Positions 14,241-21,377 of a stretch of DNA of 22,882 nt are shown here, piece after piece. How positions within the stretch are numbered: the first letter of the stretch is position 1; every line of letters begins with the position of its first letter. The position numbers and the translations under genes were made by a program. Source of the DNA: a virus; IMG/VR virus record IMGVR_UViG_3300032132_000044, positions 1 through 22,882 of that record; one strand, given 5' to 3'. Under the pieces are notes generated by a model, which was given only the letters and a program-made list of their open reading frames with translations, did not search any database and had not been told where the DNA came from.

Positions 14241-16185
14241 ATGCAGTTACTTTTGCTGAAAGTTCTTGAACTGCTTTAGTTAAGATTGCAACTACACCCA
14301 ATGTATTGATTGCCATTCTATCTTCTTCACCGTGTACTAAGTTTGGAAACTGTTCTTCTACTTCTTGTGCAATAAATCCAATATTATTCCTATCGTGCCT
14401 ATTCAAAGATGCTTTCCATTTAAAGTTTGAAGGCTTTAATAATTCAACTTTATCAAGTGTACTGGAAATTTCTGATATTTCTTTTTTCATTGCTATATCA
14501 GAAGTATCATTAAAATCCCCGTCTATAACACCATCTGAACCATCAAAGAAACAAATTTGACCTTCCTTACCATTCCCAACTCTAAAATCTCTATATTTTG
14601 TAGCCCCATCATTGTACCCTTCATAATTAATCCACATATCGTGGTCTTCTTCATTATAAGCATATCCGCAATTAATCCTATTAGAGTTCAAAGATAATCT
14701 GCCACCATTTGTCCACGCACTGCCGTCAGGAAAAGTAACTCTCCCAGCAAATGTGGCTGAACCATCCTTTTTAAGACTTAAAACTTCTGTAGTATGAGCT
14801 ACTGCATCACGAGCAGATGAAACTCTAAAATCTAATGCTCCCCAATGACTATAATTAGTATATATTCCCCAATTTCTTGCATCAGCAGTAGATGACCCAT
14901 TTGCTAAAACTAAACCTGTAGCATTGTCAGGCATATATAATTGTAAATTTGTATAAGCAGTTTCTAATTGAGTGTCTCCACCAAGAGTAACATCACCAGC
15001 AAATGTGGCTGTGGAACTTGTAAGAGTTAATTGTAATGCGTTATTTACATAAAATCTTTGTTCAGCATCATTCTCAAGAACGTGATTGATATTACTGCCA
15101 GCCAAATCCCAATGAAATTGTGCGCTTGTATCTGATTCTGTCAGATTAATATATGGATTTGTTCCTGTCATAGAAAAGTTGGGTGAACCTCCCCCAGTTG
15201 ATGCTGAAGTCCCAAGAGATAAGGCACTTGCACTCGTACTAACAATCTTCCCAGAGAAGAAACCTTGCCTTGAATTTAAATCCCCAGTTGCTCCAGTAGA
15301 AATATCACCATTAAAAAAAGCAGCTCCACCTGCTGACATATCAAGTTTAAGGGCATCTATTTGTGAACCACCATCATTACCTCTAAAAACTATATCTTCA
15401 TCTTGAGGTACAACTCTAATCTCAAGGTCACTATTATTTCTTACTATTGAGCCATAATGTGTTCCACCATCTTTAAGATGAATATTATCCCCCGCTGTAT
15501 CACCATCAAGTATAATTGTTCCTCCAACATCAAGGGTAAAGTCTCCAGCATCTGATATAGTTGAACCATTAATTGTAATGTCATCTACTGTCAAAGATGT
15601 AAGAGTACCTACTGAAGTAATAGCAGTCTGAGCCTCTTGAGTAACTGTTAGAGCAGTACCACTTGCATTACCAGTAACATTGCCTACAAAAGTGCCTGTG
15701 ATTGTTCCACCATTAGTGACATTCTGACTATTAAGGTCAATAGCTCCTGACATCTGACCACCACCAAGAGGTAAATAATCTTCGGCGTCAGTTGCCCAAG
15801 AGAATGTTCCATCCCCGTCGCTTGTTAAAACTTGCCCGTTTGATCCATCTCCTGAAACCTTTAACTCGTCTGCTCCAATAGTTCCCCCGCCTACACTTGC
15901 AGACTGTCCCATCAGGACTCCATAGAAATCTGCCCCGCTTTGAGGTGCTTCAGTGAATGTGATTGTCGAACCTGATACATTGAATGCAGAAGTCGGTTGC
16001 TGAACAACCCCATCAAGCATTATAAGTAAATTTTGTATGTTCGGTGTTATGCTTACACTTCCAACCTGTAAAGTAAAAGCAACTACATCCGTACCAACGT
16101 CCCCAGAACCATTAAAGGTAGAAGCTATATCATCGAGTTCAATAAAACTTCCTGCGTTGGTTGGATTAAATCCTATATATGGCAT
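14227..16185 (-). CDS. Fibre protein with N-terminal attachment domain and C-terminal Peptidase_S74 domain
   Basis: A 652-residue protein. Residues 1-110 (MPYIGFNPTNAGSFIELDDI, QNLLIMLDGVVQQPTSAFNV, TITFTEAPQSGADFY) form an N-terminal domain widespread in phage fibres, presumably for attachment to the particle. The middle has repeated modules ('SVGTLTSLTVDDITINGSTI', 'ATFAGDV', 'ATFAGRV'). The last 91 residues are Peptidase_S74 with S562-D-I-A-M-K567, then GFIAQEVEEQFPNLV and LSAKVTALENA. The end is nearly identical to that of the next fibre, the rest is not, which suggests exchange of body modules onto a shared C-terminus. It starts with ATG after the third junction repeat. Confidence 0.9.
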   Translation of the reverse strand: MPYIGFNPTNAGSFIELDDIASTFNGSGDVGTDVVAFTLQVGSVSITPNIQNLLIMLDGVVQQPTSAFNVSGSTITFTEAPQSGADFYGVLMGQSASVGGGTIGADELKVSGDGSNGQVLTSDGDGTFSWATDAEDYLPLGGGQMSGAIDLNSQNVTNGGTITGTFVGNVTGNASGTALTVTQEAQTAITSVGTLTSLTVDDITINGSTISDAGDFTLDVGGTIILDGDTAGDNIHLKDGGTHYGSIVRNNSDLEIRVVPQDEDIVFRGNDGGSQIDALKLDMSAGGAAFFNGDISTGATGDLNSRQGFFSGKIVSTSASALSLGTSASTGGGSPNFSMTGTNPYINLTESDTSAQFHWDLAGSNINHVLENDAEQRFYVNNALQLTLTSSTATFAGDVTLGGDTQLETAYTNLQLYMPDNATGLVLANGSSTADARNWGIYTNYSHWGALDFRVSSARDAVAHTTEVLSLKKDGSATFAGRVTFPDGSAWTNGGRLSLNSNRINCGYAYNEEDHDMWINYEGYNDGATKYRDFRVGNGKEGQICFFDGSDGVIDGDFNDTSDIAMKKEISEISSTLDKVELLKPSNFKWKASLNRHDRNNIGFIAQEVEEQFPNLVHGEEDRMAINTLGVVAILTKAVQELSAKVTALENA

Positions 16186-16198
16186 TATGCGTTCTCCA
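16183..16198 (-). repeat. Fibre junction repeat, copy 3 (relic after a non-S74 gene)
   Basis: Third copy of TGGAGAACGCATAATG, but here it lies after the stop of the 613-residue fibre (TAACA, then the repeat) instead of being its last codons. In the repeat's original frame it would read MENA-stop rather than LENA-stop. It still supplies GGAG and ATG for the 652-residue fibre. Confidence 0.8.
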
Positions 16199-16203
16199 TT
16201 ATG

Positions 16204-18045
16204 TTATAATACCCTATCCATAGTTAATGCTTTGGCATTTGACCCTGAACTGTCCATACCCCCACCGCTAACTCTACAAGAAGCCCATCCATTAAAATAT
16301 ACTGATTCATTGTTTGTGCATTTTACAAAAAATGCTCCTGAACCATCATTAACAATAGACCAAGTCCAACTTGATTGAACATTGGTTATAGTATGAAGTA
16401 TAGCACAAGTATCACCAACACTTTCCACAACTACCTGATAAGAGCTATAAGACTTAGCTCCATTATTAGTTAGACCACCACCTTCTACTGTAACTACACA
16501 TACTCCATAATTATCCACAAAGTCTATTTTCCAAAAATTAGTACCTGTATTACCAGCAAGACCTATATGTCTTGAATCGTTGTGATACCCAGTATACTGA
16601 CCGTTCCCTTGTGAAATAATTCCAGTAAATGTGGCGTTTTGTGATGAATCAAGGGTTAGAGCAAGACCTTGTGCCGCTGTATAAAATTTTATATAACCAC
16701 TACTATCAAGTGTAGATAAATTTATGCCAGTGCTGTTATTTGTGATACAGGTGGAACCAGCCTGATATGGACCAGCACTATTATAAGATGCACCTAACTG
16801 AAATATGCTGGTATCATTAGTTCCTGGACAATGAATATGACAACCTGCATACAAAGTAGCAGTATCTGATGTAATTTCAACGGCAGGATTAGCCCCATTA
16901 ACAGCTAATGCGTTCCCAGAAAATGTGGCGTTCCCAGAAAATGTGGCGTTGCCAGTAAAGGAAGATAACCCATAATGATACAATCCACCATCACTTGCTA
17001 TTTCAGTTCTTTTTACACCAGCAGTTGTAAATCCAATATGGTCTGCTTGAGTTCTATACATTCCTGTATTTTTATCTGAATCCCAAGAAAAACTTGGTGC
17101 TGTTACTGAACCATTTACTCCTAAAACTTTTCCTGCAAAGGTAGCATCTTGACCAGTGTCAAGAGTCAAGGCTGTGGTTGAACCATTAGTTTTAATATAT
17201 ATATTTGCTGAAGATTGTGCAATCAAGTCAGACCCAGTTCCATATATTACTTCGGCTGAATCTCCAAATTGAACACCCTCATTAGATGGTAAAACTACTG
17301 CCCCAGCGAATGTGGCTGTGCCACTATCATTTAAAGTCAAAACGGTAGTATGTGTATCTCCAGTATTGACATAAAATCGTAATTGACCCTTCTGGGTATT
17401 TACTTGTGTTAACTTTGCTTCAATCCCAGCATATGTAGTATTCCCCGATTCACCAACTCCACCATTTGGGAAATTACCAACATTAAATAAAATTTTATTT
17501 GTATTATTTACGACATCATCCGTGTTCATCATTAAATTGTGGTCACCACCTGATGCACCACTTCTATGAATAAACAATCCAGTCTCCCCAGCGTGGGTTA
17601 TGTTAAGTATATTACTTGGTGACGCAGTTCCAATTCCTACCTTATTTGCAGATGAGTCAACAACTAAAGTCGTAGTATCCCATACTAAATCACCAGTACC
17701 ACCAGTAAGAGAAGTCAGAGTACCTACTGACTGAATAGCAGATTGAGTTGCACCAGTTACAGTAGCAGAAGAGCCACTTGCGTTTCCAGTTAAGTTTCCA
17801 GTTATCGCCCCTGAGAAACTGGCAGTTCCCGTTACAGTTAATTTCTCAGCACCGCTTACAGCCCCTCCAAGCCCAAGCGTACCCATTTGAAACCCAGTTC
17901 CATCGTCATCAATTTTAGAAGGCGTTACTGCATCGTTTAGAATGTCAATCGTATTGACTGCATCCGTACCCAATTCAACGGAAGTAATAACTCCCTGTCC
18001 AACACTGACGGCAACCTTACTCGGTTCATATCCGTAATATGCCAT
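16204..18045 (-). CDS. Fibre protein without S74 domain
   Basis: A 613-residue protein with N-terminus MAYYGYEPSKVAVSVGQGVI, a common fibre start. Residues about 60-480 hold modules like those of the other fibres ('NLTGNASGSSATVTGATQSA', 'SVGTLTSLTGG', 'KVGIGTASPSNILNI', 'ATFAG', a tandem NATFSG pair). The C-terminal ~130 residues (from YTGYHNDSRHIGLAGNTGTN) are a different, Trp- and Ser-rich beta domain with no S74 motif, probably a receptor-binding or capping tip. It starts at TAATG with the upstream 110-residue gene. The stop is followed by a relic of the S74-gene end, suggesting the C-terminus was replaced. Confidence 0.82.
   Translation of the reverse strand: MAYYGYEPSKVAVSVGQGVITSVELGTDAVNTIDILNDAVTPSKIDDDGTGFQMGTLGLGGAVSGAEKLTVTGTASFSGAITGNLTGNASGSSATVTGATQSAIQSVGTLTSLTGGTGDLVWDTTTLVVDSSANKVGIGTASPSNILNITHAGETGLFIHRSGASGGDHNLMMNTDDVVNNTNKILFNVGNFPNGGVGESGNTTYAGIEAKLTQVNTQKGQLRFYVNTGDTHTTVLTLNDSGTATFAGAVVLPSNEGVQFGDSAEVIYGTGSDLIAQSSANIYIKTNGSTTALTLDTGQDATFAGKVLGVNGSVTAPSFSWDSDKNTGMYRTQADHIGFTTAGVKRTEIASDGGLYHYGLSSFTGNATFSGNATFSGNALAVNGANPAVEITSDTATLYAGCHIHCPGTNDTSIFQLGASYNSAGPYQAGSTCITNNSTGINLSTLDSSGYIKFYTAAQGLALTLDSSQNATFTGIISQGNGQYTGYHNDSRHIGLAGNTGTNFWKIDFVDNYGVCVVTVEGGGLTNNGAKSYSSYQVVVESVGDTCAILHTITNVQSSWTWSIVNDGSGAFFVKCTNNESVYFNGWASCRVSGGGMDSSGSNAKALTMDRVL
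16913..16948 (-). repeat. Perfect 18-bp tandem duplication in fibre gene
   Basis: The 18-bp unit ttcccagaaaatgtggcg (plus-strand reading) occurs twice back to back at 16913-16930 and 16931-16948, encoding NATFSG-NATFSG. The unit length is a multiple of three so the frame is kept. A degenerate third copy follows. Confidence 0.9.
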
Positions 18046-18377
18046 TAGGTTATCTCCATTATCGAAAGCAATACATCAACTGCGTTGCTCTCGGATGCAA
18101 TTACCCGAACCTCCTCATCCTGATTCAGTACGAGTTTATTTCCCGCCATAACTTCCAAAGCCCCTCCTGCGGGAATCGGTGCATCTTTGACTAAATAATA
18201 CTGATCGTTTCCTGAATCGTAAACACTAACTGAGGCAGTCACGGAATTAGTCAATCTATTAGACAGACTACATCCAATCACTATTGTCCTGTACCCTGAA
18301 GTATTGCCAACCGCATATACAGATACCTCGCTTGTCCCTACGAGTCGGGATTTATTGCTTTTGAATGTATTTGCCAT
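18045..18377 (-). CDS. Small beta-sandwich virion protein
   Basis: A 110-residue protein: MANTFKSNKSRLVGTSEVSV, then a strand with TIVIGCSLSNRL, then YYLVKDAPIPAGGALEVMAG, NKLVLNQDEEVRV and a last strand VDVLLSIMEIT. The pattern 'YLVKDAPIPAGGxLxV...G.KLVL...D.V.V.AS' is a recurrent small phage structural protein type, with an all-beta fold, which I recall being encoded near capsid or fibre genes. It could be a capsid decoration or fibre-connecting protein; the exact role is unknown. Its last codons ATG GAG ATA ACC carry the ribosome binding site of the next gene, which starts at TAATG. Confidence 0.65.
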   Translation of the reverse strand: MANTFKSNKSRLVGTSEVSVYAVGNTSGYRTIVIGCSLSNRLTNSVTASVSVYDSGNDQYYLVKDAPIPAGGALEVMAGNKLVLNQDEEVRVIASESNAVDVLLSIMEIT

Positions 18378-18380
18378 ATT

Positions 18381-18596
18381 TTATCCCAATGCTATTGCAA
18401 GAGCAGTTGCCTCATCACTTACAGCATTAGCATCAGGCACTTCACGGATGACACTTGCCGAATCCTTGAAATACATTTTACTAATATCTGCGTGATAGTT
18501 TAGTGCAATCTCCCCGTTAGATAAATCGCCTGTACTCGGCTTGATATTACCCAATGAGGAGTTGCTCTTGTTTTTAATTATTATAGTATTCGCCAC
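18381..18596 (-). CDS. Short fibre-related protein (N-terminal-domain paralogue)
   Basis: A 71-residue protein, MANTIIIKNKSNSSLGNIKP then LSNGEIALNYHADISKMYFKDSAS. It matches the plan of the first ~45 residues of the preceding gene: xxIIIKR/N-x-Ser/Ala...SL..P..G...GE-x-x-x...D-KMYF/FYVA. So it is a stand-alone copy of a small domain commonly found at the N-terminus of phage fibres. It starts at GTG, overlapping the previous stop (TAGTG), with only a weak ribosome binding site GGTGGT. It may be an adapter that joins fibres to the particle. Confidence 0.62.
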   Translation of the reverse strand: MANTIIIKNKSNSSLGNIKPSTGDLSNGEIALNYHADISKMYFKDSASVIREVPDANAVSDEATALAIALG

Positions 18597-19549
18597 TAAA
18601 AAGTACCACCGTCAAGTGTAGCATTATCAACACTTGCACAACTGATCCCTGCTAAGACGTATCCACTTGCACCAGTATTAACAGTATTTGCTGGTTCTGT
18701 ACCTGTGCCTTTAAAGAATGTCCATACATCCGAATTATCCTGATCTGAGAACATCCCCTTGTACTTTGTGCCACTTGATACATATTTACCAAAAAGCCCA
18801 ATGTCAACCGAGTTGGCAGAGTTATCTTTTGCCATCATTATATTGACATCGCCTAATTCAACTTGCTGAGCATTCGCAGTGGTCATCGTACCATTAACTG
18901 TTAAGTCGCCACCGATAGTAACATCGTCTGGCAATCCTACTGTAAAAGTCCCTGCATCTTCTGCTACTGTTACCTCGTTACTTGTACCTTGAATAGTTAA
19001 AGTTCCACCAAGAGCAACAGGCGAAGTATTACTACTATCAGAGACAGTAACTGTACTATTCGCTAATTGAGTGTTCGTTACACCACCAGCCTTGATTGCA
19101 ACTGAACCTGAAGTAACAGCGAAGTCTGTCGTTGGAAAAAATGCAACACCAGCGTTTGATGCCGTTGCCAATTCCCCTGCGATAGTTACTGCCTGTGAGG
19201 AGTGAGTTATATTAACTCCCTCGCCACTTGTGAAAGCAAGAGTTTGTGAATCTAAATCCACAGCCCCCGTTCCAGTGTCAGTAGAGAAATCTAAGTCCTG
19301 AGCAGTTACCTGAGCATCTACATAGGCTTTAATTGATTGTTGAGTTGCGAGAGATGTAGCCGAGTCTGATGAAAGAGTATCTTGGTCGAGAATACTCGCA
19401 CCAACCCATTCAAAATTTCCTGCACTTGTACCACTTGCAACATAGAATTTGTTGTCAGAAGTACCCCAAACTGGCTCACCTATACTGGCAGGTGTAAGCG
19501 AACTGACGTTTGCGTCAGCACCTCTCTTTATTATGATTTTGTTTGCCAT
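18596..19549 (-). CDS. Fibre-like structural protein
   Basis: A 317-residue protein. Residues 1-45 form the small domain MANKIIIKRGADANVSSLTP ... GEPVWGTSDNKFYVASG; then a helical SLATQQSIKAYVDAQV linker, beta repeats (VALGGTLTIQGTSNEVTV, DDVTIGGDLTVNGTM), a domain about 240-295 (VDIGLFGKYVSSGTKYKGMF, WTFFKGTGTEP) and the end ATLDGGTF. The domain around 240-295 resembles one frequent in marine phage fibres. No S74 domain and no catalytic motif. It starts at TAATG, where the previous gene's DGGTF codons contain the perfect ribosome binding site GGAGGT. Confidence 0.75.
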   Translation of the reverse strand: MANKIIIKRGADANVSSLTPASIGEPVWGTSDNKFYVASGTSAGNFEWVGASILDQDTLSSDSATSLATQQSIKAYVDAQVTAQDLDFSTDTGTGAVDLDSQTLAFTSGEGVNITHSSQAVTIAGELATASNAGVAFFPTTDFAVTSGSVAIKAGGVTNTQLANSTVTVSDSSNTSPVALGGTLTIQGTSNEVTVAEDAGTFTVGLPDDVTIGGDLTVNGTMTTANAQQVELGDVNIMMAKDNSANSVDIGLFGKYVSSGTKYKGMFSDQDNSDVWTFFKGTGTEPANTVNTGASGYVLAGISCASVDNATLDGGTF

Positions 19550-19875
19550 TAGAACGTACCTCCGTCAATGGTTTTGTTATTTAATGATTGAGTCGTTGCA
19601 ATATCCACAATGTCGTCAGCGTTTGTACCGCCAACTTCTTTGTCGTCCAACTGATTCAATTCGTTTGCTGTTGCCGAAATCCCACTCCCCGAAATCTTTA
19701 ATTGTGTTTTGACGTTTATAGAATTGCCACTTAATTCCAAATCTGTGGCTGTTCCATCCCCATCATATAAAATTCTATTAGTTGTAGCGTGAACTCCATC
19801 TGAGTCCCCAACGTGGATTAATTGCTTATATCCGTCTGCAACTGCAATAGCGGATAGATCAGTCCTTTGTGCCAT
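19549..19875 (-). CDS. Short fibre-like structural protein
   Basis: A 108-residue protein, MAQRTDLSAIAVADGYKQLI then NRILYDGDGTATDLELSGNS and TQSLNNKTIDGGTF at the end. The last module (TANELNQLDDKEVGGTNADDI, then TQSLNNKTIDGGTF) is a repeat type found in long phage fibres, but here it is a separate short protein whose end matches the end of the next gene (DGGTF). GGAG lies 7 nt before the ATG, immediately downstream of the compound hairpin after the capsid gene. It may be a decoration, head-fibre or fibre-attachment protein. Confidence 0.68.
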   Translation of the reverse strand: MAQRTDLSAIAVADGYKQLIHVGDSDGVHATTNRILYDGDGTATDLELSGNSINVKTQLKISGSGISATANELNQLDDKEVGGTNADDIVDIATTQSLNNKTIDGGTF

Positions 19876-19894
19876 AAAGTCTCCGTATCTTGGC

Positions 19895-19943
19895 GATTAG
19901 GGGGCTTAAACGTGATTCCGTAGAACCACCAGCCCCCATAATC
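19895..19943 (-). terminator. Compound RNA hairpin after the major capsid gene
   Basis: In the transcript GAUUAUGGGGGCU (19931-19943) pairs with AGCCCCCUAAUC (19895-19906): 12 pairs with one bulged U. Inside, GUGGUUC and GAAUCAC form a further 7-bp stem closed by a C(UACG)G tetraloop, a member of the very stable UNCG class. No U-tract follows, so it is not a textbook rho-independent terminator. It sits 22 nt after the capsid stop and just before the next ribosome binding site. Partial termination (as with T7 Tphi after gene 10), 3'-end protection or an RNase processing site are possible. Confidence 0.6.
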
Positions 19944-19964
19944 AACCATACAACCTAAATCAGA

Positions 19965-20831
19965 TTAGGAAGCGTTAGTGAATTTGTACCCACGAGTCGG
20001 ATGAATAATTTTCGATCCGTAAACGGCGTCAAAAACTACCTTCGTCGCTAAGTAATCAATATCATACTGAGCCTGAGAACGAACGCCTTGCTGAAAAGCA
20101 ACCGCACCACAAGATTTATGAAAGATCACACCACTAACGGCAGTCCCGCCTGTACCAAGAGCATTAGACATTTCGACGGGTAGCCCGTACATTTCGCCCA
20201 AACGCCCTGATCCGATAGCCGATCCATCACCACGAGAGTCATATCTAATGAATTTCGAGTTGTTTAATAGATCAGCATACAGAGTCGGATTAACCACGAA
20301 GGTTAAATTTCCATCTCTATAATCGAGATCGGCTTCTCCGAGTGAAGCAAGAGCCGTTTCAATTTCCGCATCTGTTAAGGTGTCATCAGTACCTAAAGTT
20401 GCACCACTTGTTACACCAGCACTAACCATTGTGGCAATATCGCCATCAATTTGTTTTGCCATTGCATAACCGAGAGCCTGAGCGTACTGAGCCATTAAAG
20501 CCCCATTCGCCTGAACCATCGCAATATCTTCAAACATTTTACTTGCGTATTTATGTTTGTCAACAACGAGTGTTACTTTAGATTCCGTAGTGGCATCATA
20601 TTGAACCACTGTATTTTCCGCTTTGTCTTCAACAGTTACTTCAGTAATGGAAGGGACGTGAATCCGATCACCAGACCCTGAGACCATAGACGAATAATCA
20701 TCTATCAATGGTTTCCAACGTAAGGCTCTTTCCAAATAACCAAAGACGGCATCAGACCAGATTTCAGGAATAAAGACATCAACTTCCGTTAAGCCTGTTA
20801 TACCAGCACCTGTATTTACACCATAAGCCAT
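19965..20831 (-). CDS. Major capsid protein
   Basis: A 288-residue protein beginning MAYGVNTGAGITGLTEVDVF, with IPEIWSDAVFGYLERALRWK, then GDRIHVPSITEVTVEDKAE, a long helix FEDIAMVQANGALMAQYAQA, a beta segment DLDYRDGNLTFVVNPTLYAD and the end KIIHPTRGYKFTNAS. The layout (N-arm, E-loop, spine helix, P-domain sheet, A-domain) is that of the HK97-fold capsid family. It follows the scaffold gene by 5 nt, and AGGAAA is well placed before the ATG. No long N-terminal delta domain is present, consistent with the separately encoded scaffold. Confidence 0.93.
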   Translation of the reverse strand: MAYGVNTGAGITGLTEVDVFIPEIWSDAVFGYLERALRWKPLIDDYSSMVSGSGDRIHVPSITEVTVEDKAENTVVQYDATTESKVTLVVDKHKYASKMFEDIAMVQANGALMAQYAQALGYAMAKQIDGDIATMVSAGVTSGATLGTDDTLTDAEIETALASLGEADLDYRDGNLTFVVNPTLYADLLNNSKFIRYDSRGDGSAIGSGRLGEMYGLPVEMSNALGTGGTAVSGVIFHKSCGAVAFQQGVRSQAQYDIDYLATKVVFDAVYGSKIIHPTRGYKFTNAS

Positions 20832-20836
20832 TTATA

Positions 20837-21376
20837 TTATTTCCTTTTGAAAGAAGATAGGTAACTCTGCCATGTAGCGGGATCAGACTTCTCATCCATA
20901 GACATTTCGTGAAATGCTTTTGGTGGATTCATTGATGTACCGCCCCGAGACGTATCCACACCTATCTTTTTGTTTAGTAATTCTTCACGTTCTTGGACTA
21001 TGTCTCGCAGAGCCACAAGATCAACGTTAGTATATTTTTCCCTTTTCTCCTCGGGCAGTGCGGATAACAGCCTATCCCGTTCATCAATAACGTAACTACT
21101 GAGAGTATCATTATCTTTTTTCATAGCAGATATTTCTGCCTTGAGATTGGCAATAACATCATCCTTCTTACCTTCTTTGATTAGTATATCTTCTTTCATC
21201 GAATTGATTTCAGAAGACAAACTGTCATTTTCAGATGCAGAAGATTTCAGTTTATCGTTCACTTCCTTAAAGCGAGAATAAGGGACTTCGTGTTTTACGT
21301 CTTCATTGACTTGCTGATTGGTTACGTCCTCAGTGGACTGACTTTCCTGTTTTACGTCTGTTTGACTTTCGTTCAT
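20837..21376 (-). CDS. Capsid scaffolding protein (probable)
   Basis: A 179-residue highly charged protein: a Gln/Glu-rich N-terminus, VPYSRFKEVNDKLKSSASEN, then a long coiled coil (LSSEINSMKEDILIKEGKKD, NLKAEISAMKKDNDTLSSYV) and a C-terminal basic tail (PATWQSYLSSFKRK). 'VPYSRFKEVNDK' followed by a coil is common in phage scaffold proteins that precede the capsid gene; the basic C-terminal helix would contact the capsid protein. It is followed at once by the capsid gene. AGAGG precedes the ATG at 21376. No catalytic Ser/His/Asp motif suggests a protease. Confidence 0.8.
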   Translation of the reverse strand: MNESQTDVKQESQSTEDVTNQQVNEDVKHEVPYSRFKEVNDKLKSSASENDSLSSEINSMKEDILIKEGKKDDVIANLKAEISAMKKDNDTLSSYVIDERDRLLSALPEEKREKYTNVDLVALRDIVQEREELLNKKIGVDTSRGGTSMNPPKAFHEMSMDEKSDPATWQSYLSSFKRK

Positions 21377-21377
21377 T

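Noticed and set aside
16037-16378. Plus-strand open frame of 113 codons
   Set aside because: It is antisense to the start of one fibre gene and the end of another, Pro/Ser-rich as expected from the reverse of Gly/Thr codons, with no independent support.
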